A stretch of DNA of 64,000 nucleotides from Tenebrionibacter intestinalis (GTDB taxonomy: Bacteria > Pseudomonadota > Gammaproteobacteria > Enterobacterales > Enterobacteriaceae): assembly GCF_016632365.1 (NCBI RefSeq), contig NZ_JAEPBH010000016.1:1-64000 (forward strand), in the 5' to 3' direction. The translations under genes were made by a program, and so were the position numbers. Position 1 is the first letter of the stretch. Each line of letters starts with the position of its first letter. The notes below the pieces were generated by a model. The model had not been told where the DNA came from and ran no database searches. It saw only the letters and a program-made list of their open reading frames with translations. Shown here one piece after another: positions 52,599 to 62,670 of the stretch.

Positions 52599-53995
52599 TT
52601 GATTCCCTCCTTGATTACAGCTTTCAGTAAGCTATAGTACAATACAAAAAGCGTTATTATTATACAAATAATAAGCGTAAAAGAAATAACTTCCCTATAT
52701 ATACCAATTCCACCCGCAACCAACAGGAATAAAGTAAACAAATCCTTTATAGATAACAGATATTTCCACGCTATTGATGAGAAAATAGTACGAAGGAAGA
52801 AAAAAATAAAATAACTGGTTGCGATGGCAACACTTGCTCCCAGTGATTGAAATTTCTTAACTAAAACGGCGTTTATGAGCATACAGAAAATAAAAGTACA
52901 AAATGAAATAAACACCGTATGTTTAGTTTTTCTGTTAAAATATAAACCAACGCCTGTAATTTCTGAAAGAATGTAAAATACTGGATAAAGTAAAATTATA
53001 GGAATTAGTTTTATCGATGGCCAGTAATCAGGATGAATCAGATGGTGCAGCAAAGGTGAAGCAGCACAAATGATAAAAAAGGAGACTGCCGAAATGAATA
53101 AAACTAATGAAGCAACACGTTCATATTTATTTATTGGTTCACCATCTGTATACCATTTCATAGCCGTAGGTATCCAGATCGTGGATATCAATTGCTGTAA
53201 TAAAACTAACGCCGATGCAACTCTAAAAGCATTAGCATAAATACCAAGCTCGTAAGCATTTGAATAAATTTTTAAAGCATATTTATCCACTGCTCCCATC
53301 CCCCAAACTATAACACATGAAAATAAAAGCGGTAATGAATAATTTATATAAACTTTAAATTTCTTTTTATATGATTTTTTTATTCCAGCATATAATGTTA
53401 CTTTTAATTTACGCATACAAACGACAGAAATCAAACTGGATAATATTGATGAGAATATGAAAATACTAACTATATCAATCCAACCCAATTTCTTTTTAAA
53501 TATAAAAACAACCCATGTTATAACTAGAAAAAATATTTTTTGACTTATCTGTAGAATGAAAAAATAAAAAGACTCCCCTTCCATTCTTAAGAGCAAAGAC
53601 TGATATCGATACCAGTGATAAACTAGCGCGGATAAAATAATTAAAATGAAGCCATAACCATTATGAGTTTCAAAAACAAACTCTGATATATATTGATAAA
53701 AAACAGCAAATGACAATGATAGGATTATCGCAGCCAGAATCCCACTACAAAAAGCGCCTGAAATAAGTGCAGTTTTATTCTCCGTCTCATAATATTCCCG
53801 GATAACCGCTTGTTCAAGAGCGAGACTAAATAACGTACTAAATAGTATGAAAGTAACTGTAAAAATACTGTAGATACCAATAATATCTACAGCATAAAAC
53901 CATGTTAATATCGGTAAAGTTAAAATAGATATTATCCCACTAAGTCCTGTACCCAGTACAAAAAAAAGTTTATTTGTTCTATTAATATTAAACAT
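52595..53995 (-). CDS. wzx: O-antigen flippase Wzx
   Basis: Polytopic membrane protein, 466 residues, about 12-14 hydrophobic segments and the layout of the MOP/PST exporter family: N-terminal NKLFFVLGTGLSGIISILTL, the first-loop EQAVIREYYET near 80, and paired helices to the end. It moves undecaprenyl-PP-linked O-units across the inner membrane. Strongly AT-rich with rare-codon use like its neighbours. Confidence 0.9.
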   Translation of the reverse strand: MFNINRTNKLFFVLGTGLSGIISILTLPILTWFYAVDIIGIYSIFTVTFILFSTLFSLALEQAVIREYYETENKTALISGAFCSGILAAIILSLSFAVFYQYISEFVFETHNGYGFILIILSALVYHWYRYQSLLLRMEGESFYFFILQISQKIFFLVITWVVFIFKKKLGWIDIVSIFIFSSILSSLISVVCMRKLKVTLYAGIKKSYKKKFKVYINYSLPLLFSCVIVWGMGAVDKYALKIYSNAYELGIYANAFRVASALVLLQQLISTIWIPTAMKWYTDGEPINKYERVASLVLFISAVSFFIICAASPLLHHLIHPDYWPSIKLIPIILLYPVFYILSEITGVGLYFNRKTKHTVFISFCTFIFCMLINAVLVKKFQSLGASVAIATSYFIFFFLRTIFSSIAWKYLLSIKDLFTLFLLVAGGIGIYREVISFTLIICIIITLFVLYYSLLKAVIKEGIK

Positions 53996-54044
53996 ACATT
54001 CTCAATAATAATCAGCCAAACCCTAGACTAAGAATATATAAACA

Positions 54045-55172
54045 TTATAAATTAAGAGAAAGTATATCAATTATTCTCTCGCAAGCTTTTCCATCTCCAT
54101 ATGGATTATGAGAATATGCCATAGCATTATATTGAGACTCATCATTAAGCAACAATTTCAACTGATTAATGATATTTTTCTTATCTGTTCCAACTAAGCG
54201 TACCGTACCGGAAGTAACGGCCTCAGGCCTTTCAGTAGTATCTCTCATTACCAGCACAGGTTTTCCCAGCGATGGGGCTTCCTCCTGAATGCCGCCGGAG
54301 TCTGTAAGTATAATATCAGCTTTCATCATTAGATAAACAAAGGGTAAATAATCCTGAGGAGAGATAAGATAAACATTTTTTATCCCCCCCAATATCCTTC
54401 TTACTGGTTCTTGTACATTTGGGTTTAAATGTACTGGATATATCACCTTAATATTTTTTTCTGAATTCGCTATTTCAGCAATTGCACTACAAATACTCTC
54501 AAATCCATCGCCGAAATTTTCACGTCGATGTCCTGTAACTAGAAGTGTTTTTCCTTCCAGTTCAAGGAAAGGAAACATATTTCTTAAAGAATTATTTAAT
54601 TGTTTATCGCTCTCAATTTTGTTTTTAACCATGAAGAGCGAATCAATAACGGTATTACCTGTTACATATATATAGTTGCTGTCATAATTTTCTTTAAGCA
54701 AGTTTTCTCTCGACTGATTAGTCGGAGAAAAATGATATTTAGCAATGGCACCCGTTACTTTTCGATTTACTTCTTCTGGCCATGGAGAGTATATGTCGCC
54801 CGTTCTTAAACCAGCTTCAATATGCCCCACAGGAATTTTTTCATAATATGCGGCCAGACTTGTAGCGAGCGTTGTGGCCGTATCCCCATGAACTAATACT
54901 ATATCTGGCTGACAATCCTTTAAAATATTTTTCATCTCAATGATAATTTTTGCTGTAACATCATTAAGCGACTGTCCCGTACGCATTAAGTTCAGATCAT
55001 AATCTGGCTTGATGGAAAATAGCTGTAATACCTGATCTAACATCTCCCTATGCTGAGCAGTAACACAAATTTTAAGTTCGAAACGCACATCATATTTTAA
55101 AGCATGAACAAGCGGAGCCATTTTTATGGCTTCAGGACGAGTACCAAAAACAACTAATACTTTTTTTAACAT
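54045..55172 (-). CDS. wecB: UDP-N-acetylglucosamine 2-epimerase
   Basis: Non-hydrolysing epimerase, 375 residues, which interconverts UDP-GlcNAc and UDP-ManNAc. [13 protein letters not shown] at the start, [31 protein letters not shown], and the C-terminal [20 protein letters not shown] are diagnostic. It is first gene after the JUMPstart. Together with the AT-rich composition this suggests a cluster-specific copy distinct from the ECA wecB elsewhere. No wecC-type dehydrogenase follows, so ManNAc itself may be used. Confidence 0.94.
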   Translation of the reverse strand: MLKKVLVVFGTRPEAIKMAPLVHALKYDVRFELKICVTAQHREMLDQVLQLFSIKPDYDLNLMRTGQSLNDVTAKIIIEMKNILKDCQPDIVLVHGDTATTLATSLAAYYEKIPVGHIEAGLRTGDIYSPWPEEVNRKVTGAIAKYHFSPTNQSRENLLKENYDSNYIYVTGNTVIDSLFMVKNKIESDKQLNNSLRNMFPFLELEGKTLLVTGHRRENFGDGFESICSAIAEIANSEKNIKVIYPVHLNPNVQEPVRRILGGIKNVYLISPQDYLPFVYLMMKADIILTDSGGIQEEAPSLGKPVLVMRDTTERPEAVTSGTVRLVGTDKKNIINQLKLLLNDESQYNAMAYSHNPYGDGKACERIIDILSLNL

Positions 55173-55264
55173 AACTATTTATCCATTTTAATTAATTCGA
55201 TCTACGCTAAACTTTCAAATTTAGTGAAAATGTTATTAATGATGCAATATTCTTTGCATAAAAA

Positions 55265-55302
55265 ACGCTACCGCCCCTGGCTCTACAGCTACCAGTGCAC
55301 TG
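55265..55302 (-). promoter_or_regulatory. JUMPstart / ops element of the O-antigen operon
   Basis: On the minus strand the sequence reads CAGTGCACTGGTAGCTG, then TAGAGCCAGGGGCGGTAGCGT, nearly identical to the JUMPstart consensus including the ops octamer GGCGGTAG. It recruits RfaH to the RNA polymerase and prevents early termination in long polysaccharide operons. It lies about 90 bp upstream of wecB in the untranslated leader. Confidence 0.95.
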
Positions 55303-55482
55303 GAGGTGAGGTGTTCACCCTGACAGGAATATACTTATGTCATAAGTTGTCACATGACAACAATAGTTTCTCTTAATTTAAGTTTGCAAAAACAGCTAAA
55401 ACTCACAATCAAGAATCCCTTAAAGTAACAAAAAGCATATACATTATATATTCTGGAATATAAATTTTATATTTATATATAG

Positions 55483-55531
55483 CAAAAACGGCAGTACGCA
55501 TCAGGATTTCTCCCGACCTGCGACTGCCGTT
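55483..55531 (-). terminator. galF terminator
   Basis: AACGGCAGT and ACTGCCGTT arms (9 bp) around a 27-base loop, followed on the minus strand by TTTTTGC. It lies about 30 bp after the galF stop and insulates the O-antigen operon, whose promoter must lie between 55303 and 55480. Confidence 0.75.
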
Positions 55532-55562
55532 CTGTCAGACACTACAAGCACAGATTTCGCGC

Positions 55563-56456
55563 TTATTTTGCCAGTAGTTTCTCAATCCCTTCACGAAATT
55601 TCTGCCCTTCCTTGAGATTACGTAAACCATAGTTTACAAACGCCTGCATGTAGCCCATTTTTTTGCCACAGTCATAGCTTTCACCGGTCATTAGCATCGC
55701 TTCTACAGGCTGTTTTCCATTCAGCGCTGCAATAGCATCGGTGAGCTGAATACGCCCCCATGCGCCCGGCTCGGTTTTCTCCAGCTCCTGCCAGATATCT
55801 GCCGACAATACATAGCGGCCTACCGCCATTAAATCTGAATCCAGCGTCTGCGGTTCATCAGGCTTTTCGATAAAATCAACGATACGCCCTACATCACCTG
55901 AGTTTTCCAGCGCTGTTTTAGTGGTAATAACGGAATACTCTGAAAGATCGCCCGCCATACGCTTTGCCAGTACCTGGCTGCGCCCTGTTTCTTCAAAACG
56001 CGCCACCATTGCCGCCAGATTATACCTTAACGGATCGGCACTCGCATCATCCAAAATAATATCTGGCAACACAACAACAAAAGGATTATCACCCACCGAA
56101 GGGCGCGCGCAAAGTATAGAGTGTCCAAGCCCCAGCGGCTGCGCCTGTCGCACGTTCATTATCGTCACACCCGGCGGACAAATATTCTTCACTTCCGCTA
56201 AAAGCTGACGCTTAACGCGCTGCTCCAGCAGAGATTCCAGCTCATAGGAGGTGTCGAAATGGTTTTCAACAGCATTTTTGGAAGAGTGAGTAACCAGCAC
56301 AATCTCCTTGATGCCTGCCGCGACGATTTCATCGACAATGTACTGGATCATTGGCTTATCAACGATCGGCAACATTTCTTTAGGTATCGCTTTAGTCGCA
56401 GGGAGCATATGCATGCCAAGACCAGCTACCGGGATGACTGCTTTTAAATTCACCAT
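55563..56456 (-). CDS. galF: UTP--glucose-1-phosphate uridylyltransferase-like GalF
   Basis: GalU paralogue of 297 residues. The signature [19 protein letters not shown] has Met-His where active GalU has Thr-Arg, marking it as GalF, a low-activity or regulatory homologue. [18 protein letters not shown] and the [15 protein letters not shown] end are conserved. ATG at 56456 has a GGTGGGAT ribosome site; the 20-codon upstream extension is unlikely. galF is the standard left flank of enterobacterial O-antigen loci. Confidence 0.95.
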   Translation of the reverse strand: MVNLKAVIPVAGLGMHMLPATKAIPKEMLPIVDKPMIQYIVDEIVAAGIKEIVLVTHSSKNAVENHFDTSYELESLLEQRVKRQLLAEVKNICPPGVTIMNVRQAQPLGLGHSILCARPSVGDNPFVVVLPDIILDDASADPLRYNLAAMVARFEETGRSQVLAKRMAGDLSEYSVITTKTALENSGDVGRIVDFIEKPDEPQTLDSDLMAVGRYVLSADIWQELEKTEPGAWGRIQLTDAIAALNGKQPVEAMLMTGESYDCGKKMGYMQAFVNYGLRNLKEGQKFREGIEKLLAK

Positions 56457-56669
56457 TTCAATCCCACCTTTGAATAATTTACGAATTATAACCTTTTCAC
56501 GTCCTGAAGCCAGCATGTTTTGTTAACTACAATTAATTCATTGACTTCTTCGCAGCTTTTTAAGGCTGCAAGTTAAAGAAAAGCAGCTCTCGTCTAAATA
56601 TCAATCAGAGTTATCGAAAAACATGCACGGGTTCCTCATTATTACCGCGCTACAGGAGAGTGAAATTTA

Positions 56670-57226
56670 TTTTCTTAACATAAACATAAGTCTGCTCACC
56701 TCCTCTACGTTAACCAACTGTTCTCCATTTCCGTTAACCGTCTCAATTTTTCCACAGACAGAAGCGTGTCTTGCTTTGCCATAATTTGTCCACGCACAAC
56801 TTTACGCCGGTCAATGTGCAGTCTGATTGCGGGGCCGCGCGACACAGTTTACATGACGAGAAGGTTACGCATAAACAGGCGCTGCGGCTTGTTGTGCAAT
56901 TCCAGGCTGGCGTAGCGCAGCATCATATTCGTGAGCGATATAAACAATGCCGGGGTCCCGGCTGCTATTTGCGCACCGCGCACATTACAGGGCAACGCTT
57001 TATTATTTAACAACAACTGATTAATTCGGAAATTTTGCGCAATCGAAAGATATCTATCTTTTACCGTGCCGTAGCCTGTCAACAACCCGGCATTGTTTAT
57101 CACATTTATATTATCCAGAACGAACGTATCACAGCCATAATTAGCTGCTGTTACATTATCTATACCTGCATTCTTACTGAATTTAGGCGTAATATTTTGT
57201 GCATAAATAATGCGGAAAATAAAATG
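56670..57226 (-). pseudogene. wcaM: Remnant of wcaM (colanic acid cluster), 3' part
   Basis: Reading on the minus strand from 57226, residues align with the C-terminal third of WcaM: ITPKFSKNAGIDN, YGCDTFVLDNINVINNAG, YLSIAQNFRIN and SLELHNKPQRLFMRN. After an in-frame stop at 56849-56851 the similarity continues (RGPAIRLHIDRRKVVRGQ, MAKQDTLLSVEK) toward about 56670 with a further frame slip. The N-terminal two thirds are missing. WcaM belongs to the colanic acid exopolysaccharide locus; this copy is dead. Confidence 0.88.
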
Positions 57227-57267
57227 CAACCACGGCCCATATCGGCGGTGCGTTGGCGGGCGCGGTG

Positions 57268-57410
57268 ACCTGCCTGCGACAGGCCATGCGTTTGCCCCTT
57301 GCCCACCGGCGCAAGCGAACACAAGCCGCGGCTGATAGCGCTCAGGCAGACGCTCCGCCGCAGAGAATGGCAAATATTGCCCACGCATGCACAAGAATGT
57401 TGTTGAACAT
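57268..57410 (-). pseudogene. wzb: Remnant of wzb (colanic acid tyrosine phosphatase)
   Basis: A short piece matching the start of Wzb: F-N-N-I-L-V in one frame, then CMRGQYLPFSAAERLPERY and QPRLVFACAG in the next, equivalent to the CVGNICRSPTAERLL...SAG active-site region of low-molecular-weight phosphatases. The catalytic C-x4-CR-S loop is destroyed by a frameshift and substitutions. The rest of wzb and everything to the C-terminal part of wcaM is deleted. Confidence 0.75.
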
Positions 57411-57430
57411 ATCGCGTTAGCAGTTGTTAT

Positions 57431-57822
57431 TGATCCGCTGATAGTCGGCAGAAGCTGACTGACCAGGCGGTTCCAGCGCGCAACCGGCGCAGCGGTCATG
57501 TAAACTACGTCATACGGTTGCAGACGGAGCGTGTTCGCCATCACCCCGATGTGGCAAGACATATCCACCTGGTCAACGTTGGCAAACCTGCCCCCTCTGT
57601 CCCCTGATGGGATGAAGCACAAAGATGCCGCTAAAGTCCATTTTGAAGGTGCTTTTTTTCGCCTCCCCTGTAACAAACACTTTCAGATCGCCATTTTGCA
57701 TTAGCGCCTGAAGTGAAATGCGTTCCTTATGCTCGTTGCGGGTTGCGCCAGTCGGCATTAACCATCAGGCCGCCTGCGGCGTTGATGGCGTCAAGTATGG
57801 TCAGCGGCACGTTAGTAATAAC
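57431..57822 (-). pseudogene. wza: Remnant of wza (polysaccharide export outer-membrane protein)
   Basis: Scraps of Wza in order on the minus strand: [18 protein letters not shown] and NADWRN (to about 57735), then in another frame ERISLQALMQNGDL, KVFVTGEAKKS, FKMDFSG and IFVLHPIRG (to about 57590), then in a third frame LRLQPYDVVYMTAAPVARWN and LLPTISG (to 57431). Compared with intact Wza, several internal blocks (TQNRLLYPGD..., the stretch after MDFSG) and the N-terminal half with the lipobox are gone. The gene cannot yield a Wza channel. Confidence 0.9.
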
Positions 57823-57952
57823 CTTATTTTTAAAAATCAAAAATATGCAGACGACCGCGCCGTAATAAAAAAAGGCAGCATTTCTGAATAGCGGCTTATT
57901 CATACCCCGGTACGCAACAAAATATAGCCAATCAAAACAGTCGCCTGCAGTT

Positions 57953-57983
57953 ACGCTACCGCCCGTGGCTTAACAGCGACCAA
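57953..57983 (-). promoter_or_regulatory. Second JUMPstart / ops element, upstream of the dead wza
   Basis: On the minus strand: TTGGTCGCTGTTAAGCC followed by ACGGGCGGTAGCGT, differing from the JUMPstart core at three positions and keeping the full ops sequence GGCGGTAGCGT. It marks the former start of the wza-wcaM transcript, about 130 bp upstream of the first wza scrap. Confidence 0.88.
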
Positions 57984-58510
57984 TATACTAACGACAGTTA
58001 AGTTAATTTTCCTCCCGATACCGCACTGCCGCCGAACGTTTTTCAGGAAAATAACTGATGGAAACTATTTACACAGCTAAGTTAGTAAACATAGCGAAAA
58101 AATGTATCCACGCCACAGTATGCTTTACCACAGGCTGGAAAGATTGTTGCAGCTAACCTGTTAGCAGGCAATTCAGCGCCCTTTCGCAACAGGGGTTTTA
58201 AAACAGGTTTATCATAAAAATTTATTTAGTTCAGGATTTACTTTATATTGCCGCAATGGCGTAAACCATTAAGGCACCCCCGTTAAAATTAATATCCGGG
58301 TGAAATCTGATGGTAATTAAGGCATTAGACCATGCCGTCGAAAAATAACGCAAGATTTTTCCTTATAAAAATTTATGAAATGAAAATACACAATAAACAG
58401 GTTTAAATAGCTGTCAGGGTTAATAGTCAGAATACAATGTTATTTGCCGCCGCCCTACCTCCTGCGTAAAATAGAGCAATTGACTTAAAACATAAGGTCG
58501 TCGTCGCGAT
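57984..58510. other. 527-bp divergent region between the wza relic and yegH
   Basis: No gene. It should contain the former wza promoter (minus) and the yegH promoter (plus). It is AT-rich from about 58200 to 58420. I did not find a convincing RcsAB box, which would be expected if colanic acid control were intact. Confidence 0.5.
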
Positions 58511-60094
58511 ATGGAATGGATTGCCGACCCTACAATCTGGGTAGGGCTGATTACGCTTATTGTGCTTGAGCTGGTTCTCGGCATCGATAATCTGGTGTTT
58601 ATCGCTATCCTTGCCGAAAAACTCCCCCCAGCGCAGCGCGATCGCGCCCGCGTTATCGGGCTGCTGCTGGCAATGGCGATGCGCCTGCTGCTGCTGGCTT
58701 CCATCTCCTGGCTGGTTACGCTCACCCGCCCCCTGTTCACCCTGTACGACCTGAGCTTCAGCGCCCGGGATCTAATTATGCTGTTCGGCGGTCTGTTTTT
58801 GCTGTTTAAAGCCACCGTGGAGCTGAATGAACGGCTGGAGGGCAAAGATCAGGTTAACCCAACCCAGCGGCGCGGCGCGCATTTCTGGAAAGTGGTGGCC
58901 CAGATAGTCATGCTTGACGCCATCTTCTCGCTTGATTCAGTGATTACCGCCGTAGGCATGGTCGAGCATTTGGGCGTGATGATGGCGGCGGTTATTATCG
59001 CCATCAGCCTGATGCTGCTCGCCAGCAGGCCGCTGACGCGTTTTGTCAATAACCACCTCACCATTGTGATACTGTGCCTGAGCTTCCTGCTAATGATTGG
59101 CTTTAGCCTGATAGCCGAGGGTTTTGGTTTGCATATTCCTAAGGGCTATCTCTATGCGGCAATCGGTTTTTCCGTGTTGATTGAGGCGCTAAACCAGTTG
59201 GCGAACTTCAACCGCCGCCGCTACCTTTCTGCTAACCAGACGCTGCGCCAGCGCACTACCGAGGCCGTTATGCGCCTGTTAAGCGGGCGCAAAGAAGAAG
59301 CTGAGCTGGATGCCGATACCGCCTCACTGATTGCCGATCACAACAGCGAAACCACCCCGTTTAACCCTCAGGAGCGGATGATGATCGAACGCGTGTTGAA
59401 CCTCGACAGGCGCCCGGTAAGCAGCATTATGACTTCGCGACACGACATTGAGCATATCGACCTGAACGCATCCCCGGCACGCATTCAGGCGCTGCTGGAG
59501 AAAAATCAACACACGCGTGTTGTGGTAACCGACGGCGAAGACAGCCTGCCCGGGGTCGTGCATGTTATTGACCTGCTGGCGCAATCGCTGCGCGGCGAGG
59601 CGCTGGATCTGCGCGCGCTGGCGCGCCAGCCGCTGGTGTTTCCGGAGACGCTCAAGCTGTTACCCGCGCTGGAGCAGTTTCGCAACGCCCGTACCCATTT
59701 TGCCTTTGTCGTGGATGAATTCGGCTCGGTGGAAGGTCTGGTCACGTTAAGCGACGTGATGGAAACCATCGCAGGCAACCTGCCGAATGAAGCAGAAGAA
59801 ATTGACGCCCGCCACGACATCACTCATAACAGCGATGGAAGCTGGACGGTAAACGGCCATATGCCGCTGGACGATCTGACGCACTACGTGCCGCTGCCGC
59901 TTGATGAGCGGCGCAACTATCACACCGTAGCCGGGCTGCTGATGGAACACTTGCAGCATATCCCCGCCAGCGGCGAAGAGGTGAATATTGAAGGCTGGCG
60001 GCTGCGCACGCTGGAGGTAGAAAACCACCGCGTGCAAAAGGTGCTGGTGGTGGCGCCGCACGATAATAACAGCGCGCTGGACTATGAGGTATAG
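58511..60094 (+). CDS. yegH: TerC/CBS/CorC-domain membrane protein YegH
   Basis: Protein of 527 residues, same length as E. coli YegH. The N-terminal TerC-type membrane domain (about 1-225) has seven hydrophobic segments and the acidic metal-site motifs [14 protein letters not shown] and [20 protein letters not shown]-domain pair follows (about 300-430, with [16 protein letters not shown] and [14 protein letters not shown]), then a CorC/HlyC domain at the C-terminus. Likely a metal-ion exporter or associated factor; its substrate is not established. It is divergent from the wza relic, as in E. coli. Confidence 0.95.
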   Translation: MEWIADPTIWVGLITLIVLELVLGIDNLVFIAILAEKLPPAQRDRARVIGLLLAMAMRLLLLASISWLVTLTRPLFTLYDLSFSARDLIMLFGGLFLLFKATVELNERLEGKDQVNPTQRRGAHFWKVVAQIVMLDAIFSLDSVITAVGMVEHLGVMMAAVIIAISLMLLASRPLTRFVNNHLTIVILCLSFLLMIGFSLIAEGFGLHIPKGYLYAAIGFSVLIEALNQLANFNRRRYLSANQTLRQRTTEAVMRLLSGRKEEAELDADTASLIADHNSETTPFNPQERMMIERVLNLDRRPVSSIMTSRHDIEHIDLNASPARIQALLEKNQHTRVVVTDGEDSLPGVVHVIDLLAQSLRGEALDLRALARQPLVFPETLKLLPALEQFRNARTHFAFVVDEFGSVEGLVTLSDVMETIAGNLPNEAEEIDARHDITHNSDGSWTVNGHMPLDDLTHYVPLPLDERRNYHTVAGLLMEHLQHIPASGEEVNIEGWRLRTLEVENHRVQKVLVVAPHDNNSALDYEV

Positions 60095-60109
60095 GCGGCA
60101 AACGCCGCC
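60094..60109 (+). terminator. Hairpin at the yegH stop
   Basis: GGCGGC-AAAC-GCCGCC forms a compact 6-bp GC stem beginning at the last base of the yegH stop codon. There is no U-tract after it. Confidence 0.35.
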
Positions 60110-60786
60110 GCGCATTGTACATAATCCGCTGATGATTCCAGCCCCCGGCTTTACCGGAAAATAGCGCGCAGCGGAGAAAGGCCGCCAGACGCCCGCGTTT
60201 AAGGCCGCTCCTGCTGATTCTATGAATTCGCCTACAGCCAGCAAGTCTATCTGCGCAAAAACCCTTTTTGAGAGCGATATTAACGTCGATAACCTCAGCA
60301 TGCGCTATACGGCTTTGCCAACGCGCCGCCTCAACTTTCATTAACCCCTGACAGGCTGAGTTTCTGCGTTGAACGCGCGCGCCGCTGTAGCGGTAAATTT
60401 ACCGTAAAAACCGCATATTTTTCTGTTATCGCTGGCCTTTTCTTATCCCGGAAGTGTAATGCCGGCACGCCTGCCCCCAGCCCGGAGTAATACACAGAGC
60501 AGGCAAACGCCATTTTCACATACGGCCAGAGACAGGCCGGTATGATTATCGCCTTGCCTGTAAAGCCATTTTGCTATTACTGGCTGCCAGAACAGCACGT
60601 TTTATCGTGCCGGGGAAGGGGCGCATTGCCCGGCAGAAATTTGTAATTAAGGGCAACCGCGCTTATAAACGGCGGTAACATTCCTTTTTGCGGCATCCCG
60701 GCGCTCCCCCTGAGTCTCAGGAGCGGCAATGGCGGGAATGTTCAAATTTTCCCGCCACTGCCAGCGTTATAGCTCGCAACCCGCTG
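60110..60786. other. Gene-free gap between yegH and asmA
   Basis: About 680 bp between convergent genes that are close neighbours in E. coli. Frames of 60-170 codons on both strands lack ribosome sites and resemble no known protein. A 14-bp inverted repeat with one mismatch (60725-60762, GGCAATGGCGGGAA / TTCCCGCCACTGCC) lies 24 bp from the asmA stop and may end that transcript. The rest is unassigned and may be decayed sequence. Confidence 0.5.
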
Positions 60787-62649
60787 CTAGCGTCTGTCGC
60801 GCTCCTCCAGCAACTGCTGTACATCGCGCGCTTTACTGCTGTCTTTATTACGCTCGGCCCACGCCTTCAGGCGGCGCTTCCCTTCATCTTCCAGCCGGTC
60901 ACGCAGCACGCGATCCACATCCAGATGGTAGTTCAGTTGATTCCACGAACCGTAGATGCGCAACGGAATAGGCGTTTGCTTTAACTTTTCAACCAGCTCG
61001 CCCTTCTCTTCCCAGCCGCCGGTCACCTGCACGGCGAAGCGCGCGTCGCACTGCTCTTTTACCAGATCGAGCGCACCTTCTCCTGTCAGCGCCAGCACTG
61101 ACGACTGCCCTGCCATTTGCTGAAGTTGAAGCTGGCCGTTATTAAGAATTGCGCTGGCGCTAAAGCGCTGCATGACCGTGGCGTTATCGTCGTTTGAAAC
61201 CGCCTGCGCGTTGCCGCTGTTGCGCGTAACGGCGCGCTGCACAAGCTGCTGGAAATTCATCCCCTCAAGCTTCGAATTGGTCATTTCCACACTGGCGCTT
61301 CCCTGCCAGCTATGGCGAAACGCTTCGGCGTCAATCCGGCTTCCGCTAAAGCGCCCGCGCATCGACAGGTTGCCGGAAAGCGCCAGCGGATAGTCAAACG
61401 CGCGCAAAATCGGCGCAATATCAACCTCCTTCACCTGCGGCTGAAAAACGACGCGAGACCGCGCGCCGCGCGCATCTATCTCGCCCGGCAGTGAAATCAT
61501 CCCTTTGCCATAATGACCGTCAAGCTGTTCAATACTGAGTAGTCCGTCCCGATTAATAAAATGTGCGCTGACATTGCTGAACGTCAGTCCACGCCAGCGC
61601 AGGCTGGCCACATTCAACGCCGCCTCGCCCAGCGAGCGATGGAGCAGGCTGTAAGCCGGAACATCCTCGCCGCCGGCGATAACCGGGCGCGGCAACACCG
61701 CAGGCGACGCCTGTCGGCTGTCGTCGCCCTCTCCTTCGCCCTCCACGCGCGGTATACGCGCTATCAGCGAATCAAGGTTCAGATTGTCAGAAGCCAGATC
61801 GAGCCGCCAGCGCGTTTTCTCGCCCAGCACCACCGACATCCCGCCGCGCAGCGAGCTGTCATTAGCCGCCAGCTTAAGGCTGGAAATACTCAGGCGCCTC
61901 GGCTCCTCTTCCCAGCGCGCCTGGAGCGTCCCGTGGCCACGAATGCCCTGCGCTGGTAAATCCGCGCCCTGGAGCTGGTAATCAAGCCGGGTAATAGTGG
62001 CGTTAAAATCGCTGTCGCCGCTGCAGGCGTCAAGCACCGCGTCTAAGCTCAGGTTCAGGTCGCGCTGATCGCGGTTAACGCGCCCGCTCAATGCTATCCG
62101 GGCCTGACGATGCTGCGTTTTTTCAAGCTCAAGCTGAATATTGCGCACAGTAAACTGCTCATCATCGGCGTGCTGGAATACCAGCACGCTGTCGACAACC
62201 TGAAGTCTGCCGATATCAAACGACCAGCCCCGGTGTTCGCTGACGCGCGCACGGGTTTCGCCAGGCGCGACCGGCGCATTTTCAGGCCGTCGCTCTTCGC
62301 TCTGCGGCGTAAGCTGAATCACCGCCTTTTTCAACATCACCTGCTCAACCTGAAGCCGGTGTGACAACAGCGGCAACAGCGCCACATCAAGACGCATATT
62401 ATCAGCGCTTACCAGCGGTTCGCTGCCCCCGGGAGCCGTGAGCGACATACGTCCGGATAAAATGCTAAGTTGAGGCCAGACGTGCCAGCGCAGCGCGCCG
62501 TCAAGCGTTAGCTTATAGCCGCTGCGCTGCTCAACGGTCTGCACCATATATTGACGAAAATCGTTGGGGTTAATCAGCAGCACCAGCGCCGTCAGGCCAG
62601 CAAGCAGCACGACCAGCAAAATCATCAGCGCAGTTAAAAGTCGTCTCAT
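60787..62649 (-). CDS. asmA: AsmA family envelope protein
   Basis: Protein of 620 residues (E. coli 617). One N-terminal membrane anchor (about 5-27, LLTALMILLVVLLAGLTALV) leads into a long beta-rich periplasmic body typical of bridge-like lipid-transfer proteins, beginning with the NPNDFRQYMVQTVEQRSGY motif. AsmA affects outer-membrane protein assembly and phospholipid homeostasis. The C-terminal region (LRIYGSWNQLNYHLDVDRVL) is the conserved family end. The dcd-asmA spacing is 21 bp, so they are probably co-transcribed. Confidence 0.95.
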   Translation of the reverse strand: MRRLLTALMILLVVLLAGLTALVLLINPNDFRQYMVQTVEQRSGYKLTLDGALRWHVWPQLSILSGRMSLTAPGGSEPLVSADNMRLDVALLPLLSHRLQVEQVMLKKAVIQLTPQSEERRPENAPVAPGETRARVSEHRGWSFDIGRLQVVDSVLVFQHADDEQFTVRNIQLELEKTQHRQARIALSGRVNRDQRDLNLSLDAVLDACSGDSDFNATITRLDYQLQGADLPAQGIRGHGTLQARWEEEPRRLSISSLKLAANDSSLRGGMSVVLGEKTRWRLDLASDNLNLDSLIARIPRVEGEGEGDDSRQASPAVLPRPVIAGGEDVPAYSLLHRSLGEAALNVASLRWRGLTFSNVSAHFINRDGLLSIEQLDGHYGKGMISLPGEIDARGARSRVVFQPQVKEVDIAPILRAFDYPLALSGNLSMRGRFSGSRIDAEAFRHSWQGSASVEMTNSKLEGMNFQQLVQRAVTRNSGNAQAVSNDDNATVMQRFSASAILNNGQLQLQQMAGQSSVLALTGEGALDLVKEQCDARFAVQVTGGWEEKGELVEKLKQTPIPLRIYGSWNQLNYHLDVDRVLRDRLEDEGKRRLKAWAERNKDSSKARDVQQLLEERDRR

Positions 62650-62670
62650 AGCGTCCTCAACAACGGCGGC

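Noticed and set aside
55563-56456. Calling the gene galU
   Set aside because: The GLGMHMLP motif and position beside the O-antigen cluster mark GalF; GalU has Thr-Arg at this site.
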